DNA of 64,000 nt from Pteria penguin (GCA_035048485.1 CM068586.1:45544287-45608286), one strand, 5' to 3'. Positions 39,701 through 49,590 are shown, counted from the first letter of the stretch. Notes: generated by a model from the sequence alone, not told the origin. Program-made: numbers and translations.

Positions 39701-42700
39701 ATGTACATGTACCGGGTATATGGCAAGCAGAAAGTGCTGACTTCGGGTCTTAGTCTATCATTTTCTTAATCCTGCCTGTTACAGAATTAACAATAATATA
39801 TAATAAAGAGACTAAAAACACATACCCCACTCTGTTGTTCTCTCCTCAACTTCTTCTTCTTCCTCCTCCTCTTCATAAGAAGGATGAAGAACTCTGTAAT
39901 TCTGTAAGGAAACAGCCACTGAAAACGGAATGAACAAACGTAAAGATCCTTGAGATAATGTAATGGTCAGGTCACTTAATGGTCAGGTCACTTAATGGTC
40001 AGGTCACTTAGTCACAACATGTTACTGGATTCTCACTGCAAGTAAAGACTGACATCCTTGGTCAGAGTCACAGATTTCCATATATTTTACTGACTTTATC
40101 ATTGCTTCTCTCAAGAGTCATTCTTTGCAAATTAGCAAAAACTTAGTCACATTCTGATAAGCAAGTATACATTTAACATGATCATCCATTGGGTATAGAC
40201 ATATGTCTTCTACTTTCGTTTGTTTTTCTCTTACATCAAACCAAGATCATTTTCTCATACTCAGATAGTGACGACAAGGACCCTTAATCTGAAACACTTT
40301 TAACAGAAACTGGAAATTGATCAGTGATGCTGTGAATCCATGAACTCTAGCTATATATATAGAGAGAGAAAACTCAAGCTCTGCCATTTATAATAATACA
40401 TGTACATGCATTTATAAATTCATGTCAATTCACCTTTATTATTCTCATTTAATTTCTTTTCCTCTCTTTTAAGCTGCTGATCATGTTCCTTATCAAACTC
40501 TATTTGTAACATCTGAGCGAGAAGAAGGTCATTAGATGTATCATCTCCTGTAGCTGCCATCTTGTCTATTATCTCACTGAAATCTGGTTTATGCTCAACA
40601 ACACTGAAAACAGACAATATAGTGTAATTTTCAACATTATGTACCTGTATTTTACAAGATCTTGAAATACAAAAGAAAATTCACTGGCACCTTAGAGCAA
40701 ATGTGAAATACTAGTACAGGCATTGGTACTTTATTTCCTTACTGCATGGTATGAATATATTATGGCCAATATATGTAAATTAGTTTTCATAGGTGTTTTA
40801 ATTTTCAGGGTCCAGGATTTATTTTGAAAATGACTTATTAACAGGCATGTGACCACAAAAATCTCACAAAAAAAATAAATTCACCAAGACAATTTTCTTA
40901 ATTTATTTCTTTTTTCTTTCGTTTTTCTTTCAAAAAGAAGGACTTCAAATATTACAATTAAATATTTGAATTAACAAAATTGCTTTCATCTCATACATGT
41001 ACATGTAATCTTCTAAAAAAAAATCCATACATGTATATCTATTTACATGCAGGTTCATTCTGGTTGGTTGATTGGTGTTTTACAGCACTCTCAACAATTT
41101 TTCAGTTATATCGTGACATGAAAGCAGGAGGTAATCAACCTCTTAAACATGGTGGTGCAATCCGGGAATGGAACCCGGATCGTGGGCACCACAAGCACTT
41201 AACCACTACACCAGCATGCCAAGGTGCATTCTGAGTTTGTGCCTCTCAGATTACTTTTGGTAATGATTGTAGTATCTGATGACTTTGCATCAGTTAGTTT
41301 TTTTGCTCTTGTTGCACCACTCCAAGATCATTGCACTTAAATGGTGGCAGAACATGCTTGGTGCATACTCTGTTATTGTCCAACATAAAAGTAATGAAGT
41401 ACCCCACAAAACAATAGTTCAAAACTGAGGCAGCAATGCAATGACCATCAATGATAATTAAAAGTCAACATAGTGAAAAAAGTGAGTCATTCAATATTTC
41501 TTCACATATTCATACACTGTTAACAGGGGTATGTAAAAATTAAATAGAATAAAGGAAAATGAAATCAACATCAGAGCTATTAAGCCAATTCAGAAAAAGC
41601 TTATTTCCAATCCAAATTTATGAGGCATACATTTAATATTGCTTTGTGATCTTGCCATGAACTTACTGGTATGTCCTACATTAATTACTAAATTAGGATA
41701 TATAAGATTAGTTCAAATTAGAATCTAAATTTGTTTTCTGACATAATGATTTCCTTCCCTTTCTATTTTAACTACATTGTATAGAGCAGATAAATGGCAA
41801 CATCCTGTCATTTCTCATTATGTGTATACATGTCATTAATATGACATAAAATTAGAACTTAGTGTTCTTGCTAGAGTTCTGAGATCATCATCAGAGATGT
41901 CAGTCCCAATGGTGAAATGATGAGTCTCACTAAATGAAACAAAAACATATAGAACTTGAAATGTTACAGAGCACTGACCAATTTTCATAAATCCAAACCT
42001 CATAATTTGGAGTTATTAAGAATACCGGAACATTTTTTTATGTGTATATTAATTTTATAATCGATACTTACATGTATGACTTATTTCATTTAATAATATT
42101 GAGTTTCAAGAGTTGTTTCCATTCAAATTATGGTTTGGAACACTATTCAGATTATTCAATGTACATGTACACTGTGCATGTACTGAAAAGTTATACAGTG
42201 TAATTGACTAATTAAAATACTGACTGATTGATAGATTAATTGATTGATTGATCAATTGTTGTTGAATGCCAAAAGATATGGACTATTTCATCATTATCAT
42301 GGTGGCTGCACCTACCTGTTAATTTACTTCATAAAGTTTTTACTGGTACATTATTTTGCAATGGACTTATCCAATGTACAAATGTACGGAAGTGCTACTG
42401 CTAGTCGTTTGAAGAACAATGTTTACATCTGCTATAACACTAAGCCCTTGTTTTCACTAATTCATGGAAAAGACATGACATTTAACATTTAAAATTCTAA
42501 GATAATTAATTACTTCACTCCGCGATTATTTCAAATATATGGTGTTGGCATCTGCCTGATGCATTGGATTAAATTTATACCTTTATAACAGACCCTCCCA
42601 AAGCAGTGAGGGATTTTACAAGCCATGCCTACCGTGACACAGGACCTCTGTTTTTACTGTCTCATCTGAAAGACAGAACACCAGTATGCCCACAGCGGGA

Positions 42701-44815
42701 GTCGAATCTCGGTTACAAACAAAGCACCTCATCATTTGAGCCACACTACCTTGAGATTCTAACAAAATTCAAACCTAGGATAATGATTCTGAAAATTAAC
42801 CTTAAGTCAAACACTGCATATGATGTGCATAACTAAGTTTCTCATACAGTGCCCGCTGCACTTAATTGAATATTGCATTATTGAATATTTAGTTTTATTG
42901 AATGAGGTGCTGAAATCCAAAGCCATTTTCTATCAAATCTATTGAAAATCCGCCACTTATTACACTAGAATAAAGAAGGGACTTCGTTTATTTGAATAGC
43001 AAGATTATCTCACCAAGTATACCTTTGTCAAAATTTAACTGTATCACGCCCGAGGTTATGTTGTTTACTACTGTGCAGACGACTTATCGATTAGATATAA
43101 ATGGTTTCACACCTGTCCAGGTGAAAGTTGTTGACCAAATCACACTTTAATAGTATAATAAGCCGTGGCAGTAAGGATGAAAGGATTAATTAATTACCAA
43201 CTGCCCACTGCCGAAACAAGGTCATACAAAAGATTATTGGAGACATCGACAAGATGACGCTATCAGCCAGCAGCATTGCGTGCAGACTGCCCCTACTAGA
43301 TGCAGTCCACCTGCTCAGTAAAGCCTGCCGCACCGTCAACTGCTCCTGCAAGTGGCTTTGCCTCATCAGACAATGACGCAATCAAACCTGACCATGTTCT
43401 GTCGTCAGAGGATGTTGATAGCTAGATGTTTGGTGCCATCAGCTGTAGAGCACAACTGTCTGGACTGGCAAGAAAATCTGCACAATTCACTGAAGACGAA
43501 ACCCGACCATTTGACGACATGGAGGCTGAAGCATCGGCACAAGTAACGTATGGCGAATGTACAGATGCAATGGCCACAATTCGACAATTCCTTGAGAAAA
43601 CTGAAGTGATGACTTCTACATGCTTTCTCTGATGGAAAATTGAAATTTACTCATTTGAACCTGCTTTATAATTTTACTTTGTTAAAGTAAATTGTTGAAC
43701 CTGTCTTATATCTTTAATTACCCTGGTTACACGACTGAGATACAAAATGTACACTAACGTCAGTTTTATCTTTACGGTCAGTTGAGCAAGTGTAATGTAG
43801 CTATTTAATAACATTAGGTCACTGTACTTAAAAAGACAGTTGCAAAATTATCGAAAATGTGGTTTGTTGACTTTAATGTAGCTCAAACAAACAAGAAAGG
43901 CTTTAAGAGAGGTAATTCTAGCGTGTCTATATATACATATATGTACACGGATTCCATTACAGATAGCGCAAATGTTATACACCTACAGTACAGTCCGGGT
44001 AGAGCTTTGAATGCTCACTGTCACAGTGGGCAGTCCACCTGAAATTTCAGTGGGCATTAGGAATGGACATTTACCTGAGCTATCAAGCTGTCCACTTACC
44101 TGCATGTTAATTCTAACTGACTCTTACAAGAATGTCCACTGTGTCCAGTGGACATTTTTAATGCCCACTCTAAAAATGCCCACTGTGACCAGTGGGCAAA
44201 TTAAGTTCCACCTGGACTGTACTGTATGGTCATTTCTTGCACAAACTATCGATCTTCTGGTCTTTGAAACTGATTTCGTTCGTCATTCCATGTAAATGAA
44301 TATTCATTTAATTGAACATTAAAGGCCTGACAAATAGTCTATTCAATTAAGCGGCTTTCACTGTATTACATGCAGGTCATATCAAGATTATTTTATTTCT
44401 TATCATGCCGCATAGAACACATGTACGTTGTAATGGCAGCAACTGTTTACATTTTTGATTTTACATACTAATTTGAACCTATATTTAACAGACCCATCTA
44501 AAGCAGAATTACATATTGTAAGGGACTTTGTTTTTGTAATGTCTCAAAGGAGTCAACCAAACCTGAAACAGGACACTGACAAACAGCTGATATGGGACCA
44601 TACCAGAATCAAATAAGCCACACTAGAACAAATTATACAGAAAATATGAAAAAAAAAAACTAAGAAAATGTTAATAACCTTTCTGATGTTACTTGTGCTT
44701 GCTCCTCCTTCTTCTGTAAATCTGCTGCTAGCTGCTCACTCATGACTTCTTGTAGAGAAGCAGGGTTGTACACTTGACTGTTACTAACATTTCCCCATGG
44801 GAATGGGGTAGCCAT
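33741..44815 (-). CDS. RIOK3: RIO kinase 3 (atypical Ser/Thr kinase/ATPase)
   Basis: Ten exons on the minus strand join in phase: 44679-44815, 40434-40603, 39826-39918, 39154-39266, 38709-38852, 38265-38392, 37566-37751, 37257-37416, 36258-36428 and 33741-34127, giving 562 residues (human about 519). The N-terminal half has the RIOK3-type acidic, 'DLLLAQMLQ' and 'KNITTKHDAV' segments. The RIO domain shows the flexible nucleotide loop STGKES (about 248-253), Lys275 in CAIKIYKT, catalytic Asp392 in HADLSEYN and metal-binding Asp409 in IIDVSQAV. RIOK3 acts in late 40S ribosomal subunit maturation and has been linked to innate signalling in vertebrates. The C-terminal tail is longer and Ser/Asp-rich. 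I chose ATG 44815; in-frame ATGs upstream (44875, 44869) follow a possible acceptor, so the N-terminus is uncertain. Exon 1 uses a weak AG/GTTATT donor, fixed by phase. Confidence 0.93.
34595..34800. mobile_element. Eroded MITE copy in RIOK3 intron 9
   Basis: Shares gaacccgtaag, gcaacttacgat and the terminal gggctactgg with the MITE at 10410-10627. The left end is not intact. Confidence 0.55.
36721..36780. repeat. Perfect 20 bp-arm hairpin in RIOK3 intron 8
   Basis: 36721-36740 (atattctggtaacaagaaat) is exactly reverse-complemented at 36761-36780 around a 20 bp loop. It is preceded by a tandem duplication of 'gaatatgccagatataaagg'. Confidence 0.85.
41061..41225 (-). mobile_element. tRNA-derived SINE in RIOK3 intron 1
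   Basis: On the minus strand 'tggtgtagtggttaagtgct' (A-box region) is followed by 'gggttccattcccg' (B box), then a body containing the reverse complement of 'gtgttttacagcactctcaa', a common bivalve SINE body. It sits in the long first intron of RIOK3. Confidence 0.7.
42540..42765 (-). mobile_element. tRNA-derived SINE in RIOK3 intron 1
   Basis: Minus-strand B box 'gagattcgactcccgc' near 42698-42713. The body carries the reverse complement of 'agtgagggattttacaagcc', shared with the SINE at 17508. A further fragment of the same family lies near 44465-44620. Confidence 0.65.
43190..43635 (+). pseudogene. Remnant of pogo/Tigger transposase C-terminus
   Basis: A GC-richer island. One frame (from about 43213) reads like the end of a Tigger DDE domain, with KVIQKIIGDI, then LLDAVHLLSKACRTVNCSC, the leucine/alanine 'LDA..h...AW..V' segment. 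A second frame (43426-43632) reads like the acidic tail with DAMATIRQFLE. Frames are broken and most of the catalytic domain is missing. The match is by recalled family pattern; the surrounding inverted repeats with TA duplication support it. Confidence 0.6.
43986..44224. mobile_element. MITE with CAGTACAGTCC ends nested in the Tigger relic
   Basis: Terminal inverted repeats CAGTACAGTCC / GGACTGTACTG, flanked by TA on both sides (43984-43985, 44225-44226). The interior is made of 'cagtgggca' and 'cccactg' words in both orientations, so much of it can fold back. The typical mariner/pogo terminus suggests mobilisation by a related transposase. Confidence 0.8.
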
Positions 44816-44881
44816 GTTTCCGATGTATGAACTTGCTGTAAACGAATTTCTATTGTCAGTTACTTCCATTACCATCAACAA

Positions 44882-45885
44882 CTGGTTTAAAAATGTATGA
44901 TGGATTCGACGAAGTTATGTTTTATACACTGCTTCTTTTAAATTCTTATGTTCTATCAACACCGACAACAGCCTGAACACAGAATAGGACAATGTCAATG
45001 TTCAACTGATCAGAAAACCCAACACATTTCTTCAAAGTAACGTGTAAAAATCAACTTTCATGTATTTTACTTGTCTTCTTATAACTTGAATTTATTGAAT
45101 TTTAAAGCATACATAAGAATTCTTGGTGCTTTATATAGAAACTTACATGTTATTAATAGCTACGCTCCTGTTTCATATGGTTGTGAAATGTTTTGACATT
45201 CGGAACAATCTCGCCCTTTACTCGTACCTACGTAAAAAGAAAGGAAAAAGTCGAGGATGTCCGAATGAATGTGTACAAATATCACGTGTTTCCGGTGGGG
45301 CACACTATTTATTTGACTGGCAACCGTTCTCGATTTTCTCCTTTACGTTTCTCTTTTACCGTTAGTAAAAAAGGAAACCGAGAACGGTTCTGCCAGTCAA
45401 ACTATTTATAAACTATAGTGCAGCTGAGGACTTGGAAAATCCGATTTGACTTCGATAAATGTGATTTTCCCAATAAGTTATATATTTTTTGAGCTGAAAA
45501 TTTTTGTAGTATAATTTTACTTATATCTTGTCATATTTGTTTCGCCGTGATGTTTTATTACTATTGTTGTTGTCAAGTTGTCTTATTGTTTTATTTGTAT
45601 TCTTTTTGTTTGTTTGTTTGTTTTTGTTTTGTTTGGAGAGGTTTGGTGGAGGGGATGAATGATTTATACATTTTCTAGTATTACTAGGTGGGAGATAACA
45701 ATTTTTAAAATCACTGAAAGTAGCTTTCTGTTTTAGTACTGGATATTTATATAAGAAACGCATTTTGACTGATACATAATGGTTTGGAGGTGTTTTGTTT
45801 TGTTTTTATTTAATAATTACATTGATCAATTAATTTTTTTTTTTTTTTTTTTTGTAAGTTTAGCTGCAAATAATTACAACTTATT
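44882..45885. other. 5' region of RIOK3 with an imperfect hairpin
   Basis: Holds the presumed 5' UTR and proximal upstream DNA of RIOK3. An inverted repeat with about 40 bp arms occupies 45304-45410 (core ttgactggc.aaccgttctc). A (TTTG)n/T-rich stretch is at 45600-45640 and a poly-T at 45835-45853. No gene is recognised. Confidence 0.55.
45304..45410. repeat. Imperfect inverted repeat, about 40 bp arms
   Basis: Left arm 45304-45343 and right arm 45371-45410 pair over most of their length (shared core gactggc...accgttctcg). Probably a small fold-back element upstream of RIOK3. Confidence 0.75.
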
Positions 45886-46043
45886 GCAAACCCCGTCGGG
45901 GGTTTGCATATTACGTTGATATCTAATCTGGAAATGCGCATGTGCGACATGATTATGCTGCATGCTGGGAAAACATAGCCTCCAAAAATTAGTTGCTTTA
46001 CTTTACGAGGTCAGACAGTATAAGTTTTGTATTGTCCATGACA
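45886..46043 (-). promoter_or_regulatory. Promoter-like block, copy 1 (probable RIOK3 promoter)
   Basis: A block of about 158 bp containing a hairpin (gcaaacccc-gtcg-ggggtttgc), an NRF1-like word tgcgcatgtgcg and a ZNF143-like word (minus strand cccagcatgc). All are frequent in TATA-less housekeeping promoters. It is 1.07 kb upstream of the RIOK3 ATG, in the right place for its promoter. A second copy at 47141-47297 has the same order and is about 93% similar by eye. Function is inferred from motifs only. Confidence 0.5.
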
Positions 46044-47140
46044 TCGATATTTCTATTGTGCTTAAAAGGAAAAGGAATGAAGAAGAATACCCTTGCTTTC
46101 AAAGGCAATGCTCAATACTAGATCAATGTTACAGTTAAGCGTTCCACACGAATAGTATTTACCGTACTTTCAAACGCAGAGAGGAGTATATGAGGATAGA
46201 GATTTTAATAGGATAGACATTATGACTTGGGGTGATTTTCTTTAGTGAATTCATATAAATGATAAATAAATCTTACATGCAATGTATTCTAAAAATAAAA
46301 AAAATACTTTAAAATACTTATTTCTAGATAAATTAGTGGATGCCACATAAACATGTATAAATATGAAGGATATTCATATTTTGGAAATCAACATTCGTGT
46401 AACCTTTCCCACGGCAGCAGTGGAATAATCCAACAGAATCTATTTAGATGTTCGTACCTTTTAGCGTATGTACATTATCTGGCTATAGAAAATCTCGAAA
46501 AGTTCCGAGTAAATGAAGGCGGAGTATCAAGGATTTCTAGCAGTTTAATTGGTGTAGCAATTACTGCGCAGTTTGTAACATTCTTTGTACTTATGCAAAC
46601 TTCCAAGAGGCCTCGACGAGGAGCTCGTGTTCTTTAGGTGTTGAAGTTGGTGGAGCAAGTACTGCGTACTTTGTATGATTTCTTCCATGTCTAACTGTAC
46701 GAAATGTCATCCCGACGAATATGGTCAGCTTTCCCAACCCAAGTTTAAACATAAATAAACATTAGAAAGGAGGTATTAACTATTATTTAGACAACAACCT
46801 AGCTAACATCATACGAAAGGGTCTTCATTTTAAACTGACCCACAAGTACCATTTTCCTCGCAATTAAAAATGCTACAGGGTTTGCATTCTAAGCTTTTTT
46901 AAAAGCTAAGCTTGTGTACATATAGTATTAACTAGGACTTATAAACAAGAAAGATTCGAATCTCGACTTTTCTCGCTAACATTTTGCATGACCTTTTGTT
47001 ATGCAAATGAGATCTCGCGACGTTCGGTACTCTCTGATCTTCATACAGCAAATGCGTAAATCACGAGAATACCGATAGTCGCGTCCTTATCAACAATGCT
47101 AATATACTTGTTTGTTTGTAAATACTTTAATTATTTTTTT
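46044..47140. other. Spacer between the two promoter-like blocks
   Basis: About 1.1 kb. An open frame at 46353-46637 (94 codons) has no recognised domain but contains one hydrophobic stretch near its end. It could be an exon of an unknown gene driven by the upstream block; no splice partner was found. Nothing else is recognised. Confidence 0.4.
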
Positions 47141-47297
47141 GCAAACCCCGTCGGGGGTTTGCATATTACGTTGTTGTCTAATCTGGAAATGCGCATGTGC
47201 GACATGATTATGCTGCATGCTGGGAAAACATAGCCTCCAAAAAGTAGTTGCTTTACTTTACGAGGTCAGGCTATTAAGTTTTTTATTGTCCATGACA
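47141..47297. promoter_or_regulatory. Promoter-like block, copy 2
   Basis: Near-identical to 45886-46043, including the gcaaacccc hairpin, the tgcgcatgtgcg word and the catgctggga word. It is followed by short tandem repeats: 'tgtccccgataatgcat' (three times, 47327-47371) and 'ttgacctaaacgtact' with a palindromic 'acgtac..gtacgt' core (twice, 47380-47465). It lies about 650 bp left of the Maverick-type element. Confidence 0.5.
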
Positions 47298-47542
47298 ATA
47301 TAGTGTACAGAGCCGCGATAATGCATTTTTGGTGTCCCCGATAATGCATAGGTGTCCCCGATAATGCATTTTGCACTAATTGACCTAAACGTACTATAGT
47401 ACGTTAAAGATGAACTGTTAGGAGTACTGAGTTGACCTAAACGTACTGTAGTATGTTAAAGGTGAACTCGTAAGGTGTCCTTGACCTTGGTTTGAATGTC
47501 GTTATTGCACTTCATAACCTTGAGTTTAATTTTCTAAAGAAA

Positions 47543-47563
47543 TGGGTGGCCCTTAAAAGGGCC
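47543..47563 (-). terminator. Histone-type 3' stem-loop, left
   Basis: On the minus strand: stem GGCCCT, loop TTTA, stem AGGGCC, then ACCCA. This is the canonical replication-dependent histone mRNA 3' end (6 bp stem, 4 nt loop, ACCCA flank). It lies 20 bases after the stop of the small minus-strand ORF 47584-47928. No histone gene is present. The signal is very specific in sequence, and function is inferred. Confidence 0.75.
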
Positions 47564-47583
47564 GTTTTATTTTTTTTTCCCCC

Positions 47584-47928
47584 TTACAAGCATAAGGGAC
47601 AGTGGCGATGCGCCTTTCTCCTCTCGCTGCGCCTTGGTGTTACATTGAGCAGTATCTCTACTAAATGTCCCACCCGGCAGGGTGCTGTCCTTCTCCTACC
47701 GGGTGGATCTTGTCTCTCTTCTTTTTTGATGACCGTGGCGTTCAGTGGTTCCTGCGGTTCGATTTTCACTTCTTCTTGTGTTTCTCAGTCTCTTAATATC
47801 ACACGGCCGATGGCAGGCTCGTGGATAGTATATATCAGCCTCCTCTCCCAGTCAATGGTTATCTTTATACTCACTTCAATAATTGTTGTAAGTCGAAAAA
47901 ATAAATTTTCAGATAAAGTACTAAACAT
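47584..47928 (-). pseudogene. Small basic ORF with in-frame TGA, followed by a histone-type stem-loop
   Basis: From ATG 47928 the frame runs 47 codons (ends ...GRVILRD), meets TGA at 47785-47787, and continues open for a further 66 codons to the stop at 47584, ending KAHRHCPLCL. A TATATATA stretch sits about 10-20 bases before the ATG. The downstream half is basic, with a CPLC pair at the end, and the upstream half is Ile/Thr-rich. No family is recognised. The continuous frame on both sides of the TGA suggests one gene with a nonsense change, consistent with the in-frame stops elsewhere in the element. It lies just outside the left inverted-repeat array, so its membership in the element is uncertain. 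Confidence 0.45.
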
Positions 47929-47956
47929 ATTCTGAAGTATATATACTATTGAAAAA

Positions 47957-48108
47957 GCGGACTTCTAGGGAAGCACCTTTTTAAAACATAAACATTCTAA
48001 ATTAAAACGCGGACCTCTAGGGAAGCACCCATTGGTGAACTAAGTGTACTAAGACAAATTGTTGAAATATTCAAATGTAAACGCGGACGTGTAAGGAAAC
48101 ACCCAGAC
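47957..48108. repeat. Left terminal inverted-repeat array of the Maverick-type element
   Basis: Three copies of a unit like 'cgcggacctctagggaagca' + 'ccc' start near 47956, 48008 and 48082. Part of it (48006-48108) matches the reverse complement of 61068-61174, including a shared 'taagtgtactaagacaaa' spacer. The unit orientation is opposite to the right end. About 100 bp is clearly alignable. Confidence 0.8.
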
Positions 48109-48204
48109 ATCACTTAGTCATGCCTAGATGAAATAATTTGAAGAAACATTTTAAAATGATTTTATTTAAATAGCAATGGTTAGAACATTTTGACATACAA
48201 ATGT

Positions 48205-48480
48205 TTACATAGTCACTGGTCTTAATCTCATGAGTCTATCTTTCACTCTGTCGAAGGAGTCTTTGAATACATCGTTTCCGAATTTTCGACACAGATCTTT
48301 AGTAAAGAGTTCTAAAACGTATAGTTTTGTTTCGGACACTCTTCCGTCTTTAAACATGGCGATCACTACTTCGTGATAGTCCCTCAAGTTTTTGATTTCT
48401 GCTAACATTTCTCTCCATTGCGAACGTCTAAGGATGGTTAAAGAAAACCAAATCCGCCACTGTAGTAGTCTCGACAACAT
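48205..48480 (-). CDS. Hypothetical 91-residue helical protein, left arm of element
   Basis: ATG 48480 to stop 48205. The protein looks all-helical, with alternating charged and hydrophobic residues (REMLAEIKNLRDYHEVVIAM near the middle). No signal peptide, membrane span or cysteine motif is present. It follows the tandem-domain gene in the same direction, 36 bp after that gene's extended open frame ends at 48517. Size and helicity would allow a single death-fold domain like those encoded next door, but I see no diagnostic motif. Function unknown. Confidence 0.45.
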   Translation of the reverse strand: MLSRLLQWRIWFSLTILRRSQWREMLAEIKNLRDYHEVVIAMFKDGRVSETKLYVLELFTKDLCRKFGNDVFKDSFDRVKDRLMRLRPVTM

Positions 48481-48606
48481 GACGGTAATTGATCGAGTTT
48501 CTATTACGACTGTCTTTTAAGAGAGCATCATTTCGTTTTGATGTAAGGCTTCGTTATATTTCCTACACTTTGGACAGATTTCTAACATGAGTTGATTTTG
48601 GTGATC

Positions 48607-49551
48607 TTATTCCCCGATGCAATCGGGATGAACGGCGGTGTTTTCCATGTGGGACGGTATATCGTCGTCTTCCGTATCGGATAGTTCTTGATTTTGCGGT
48701 TTGCTCATATTGACATTGTTTTCTTCTTCGTATCGATAGAGTCTGTGCATAGATATGATCGTCAAATTTTTCAAGGTCACAATCATTTCTTCCCAAGCGT
48801 CGTATACCACATCGAATGCCTTGCGAGTGTTTTTCTTGCTGAGACATTCTAACAGTGCTTTAAAGTCAACGTAACGCTTTTCCGCTTCGAACTGTATGAT
48901 GTCGTGCACCAACATCCAATCAACGAGATCGCTGGCACTCTCTGTGTTTAGTGAACGTGGCGTACATCCATAGACGAACTGTAATTTGATCTTTAGGTCT
49001 CGGAGCCCCTGTCCTGTCAATTCCTGATTCAAGGAATGTAACATATGTGTGAATCTCACTCTGACAACGTGAATGTATTCCACTCGGGACGGTGTATCGT
49101 CGTTTTCCGAATCGGATAGTTCTTGATTTTGCGGTTTGCTCATAGTGTCATCGTTTTCTTCTTCTTCTTCGTATCGATAGAGTCTGTGCATGGATATGAT
49201 CGTCAAATCTCTTAAGGTCACGATTATTTCTTCCCAAGTATCGTATACCACAACGAATGCCTTGCGAGTGTTTTTGGTATTGAGACATTGTAGCAGTGCT
49301 TTCAAGTCCACGTTGCGCTTTTCCGGATCGAAGCGTATGAGCAGATTCCACAACATCCTTTGAACGAGATCACTGGCACACTGGCTGTATACTTCTGCTG
49401 GCGACATATCATAGACGAACTGTAAATTGATCTTTAGGTCATTGAGCCCCTGTCCTTTCAGTTCCTGATTCAAGGAATGTAACATGTTTGCGAATCTCTG
49501 CCTGGCAGGGTGAACGTGCTCTGGGTTTGGTCTGTCGAACGAAATATTCAT
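48607..49551 (-). CDS. Tandem-repeat protein, two candidate death-effector-type domains
   Basis: I chose ATG 49551 because a TATA-like box (49591-49600, minus) lies about 40 bases upstream and the longer frame runs through promoter repeats. The 314-residue product contains two copies of one module of about 115 residues. Each starts near MLHSLNQEL, has a '(N/R)DLKI.LQFVY' helix, then 'ASDLV..ML', 'VD.KALL.CL..KNTRKAF' and ends TIISMHRLYRYEEE. Each is followed by an acidic MSKPQNQELSD linker. Helix order and hydrophobic spacing resemble death-effector domains (FADD, caspase-8, vFLIP), but the RxDL motif is not preserved. The frame stops at TAA 48607-48609 yet stays open to 48517 with a His/Cys then CPKC pattern, perhaps a lost zinc-binding tail. 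If correct, it would interfere with host death or immune signalling. Domain identity is inference. Confidence 0.55.
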   Translation of the reverse strand: MNISFDRPNPEHVHPARQRFANMLHSLNQELKGQGLNDLKINLQFVYDMSPAEVYSQCASDLVQRMLWNLLIRFDPEKRNVDLKALLQCLNTKNTRKAFVVVYDTWEEIIVTLRDLTIISMHRLYRYEEEEENDDTMSKPQNQELSDSENDDTPSRVEYIHVVRVRFTHMLHSLNQELTGQGLRDLKIKLQFVYGCTPRSLNTESASDLVDWMLVHDIIQFEAEKRYVDFKALLECLSKKNTRKAFDVVYDAWEEMIVTLKNLTIISMHRLYRYEEENNVNMSKPQNQELSDTEDDDIPSHMENTAVHPDCIGE

Positions 49552-49590
49552 GATGAATGATGATAATGGCGAGTCTTGCTTTCTTTCCCT

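Larger units (their letters stand above)
42847..44363 (+). mobile_element. pogo/Tigger-like DNA transposon relic
   Basis: Left end CAGTGCCCGCTGCACTTAAT (42847) and right end inverse (attaagcggctttcactg, ending 44363) are imperfect terminal inverted repeats. TA dinucleotides sit on both sides (42845-42846, 44364-44365), the target duplication of Tc1/mariner/pogo elements. The interior holds a transposase C-terminal remnant (43190-43635). At 1.5 kb it is internally deleted, and it is itself interrupted by a MITE. It lies in RIOK3 intron 1, opposite to the gene. Confidence 0.72.

Noticed and set aside
47785..47787. Selenocysteine TGA
   Set aside because: No selenoprotein family match and no SECIS-like structure; the 3' end carries a histone-type stem-loop instead.
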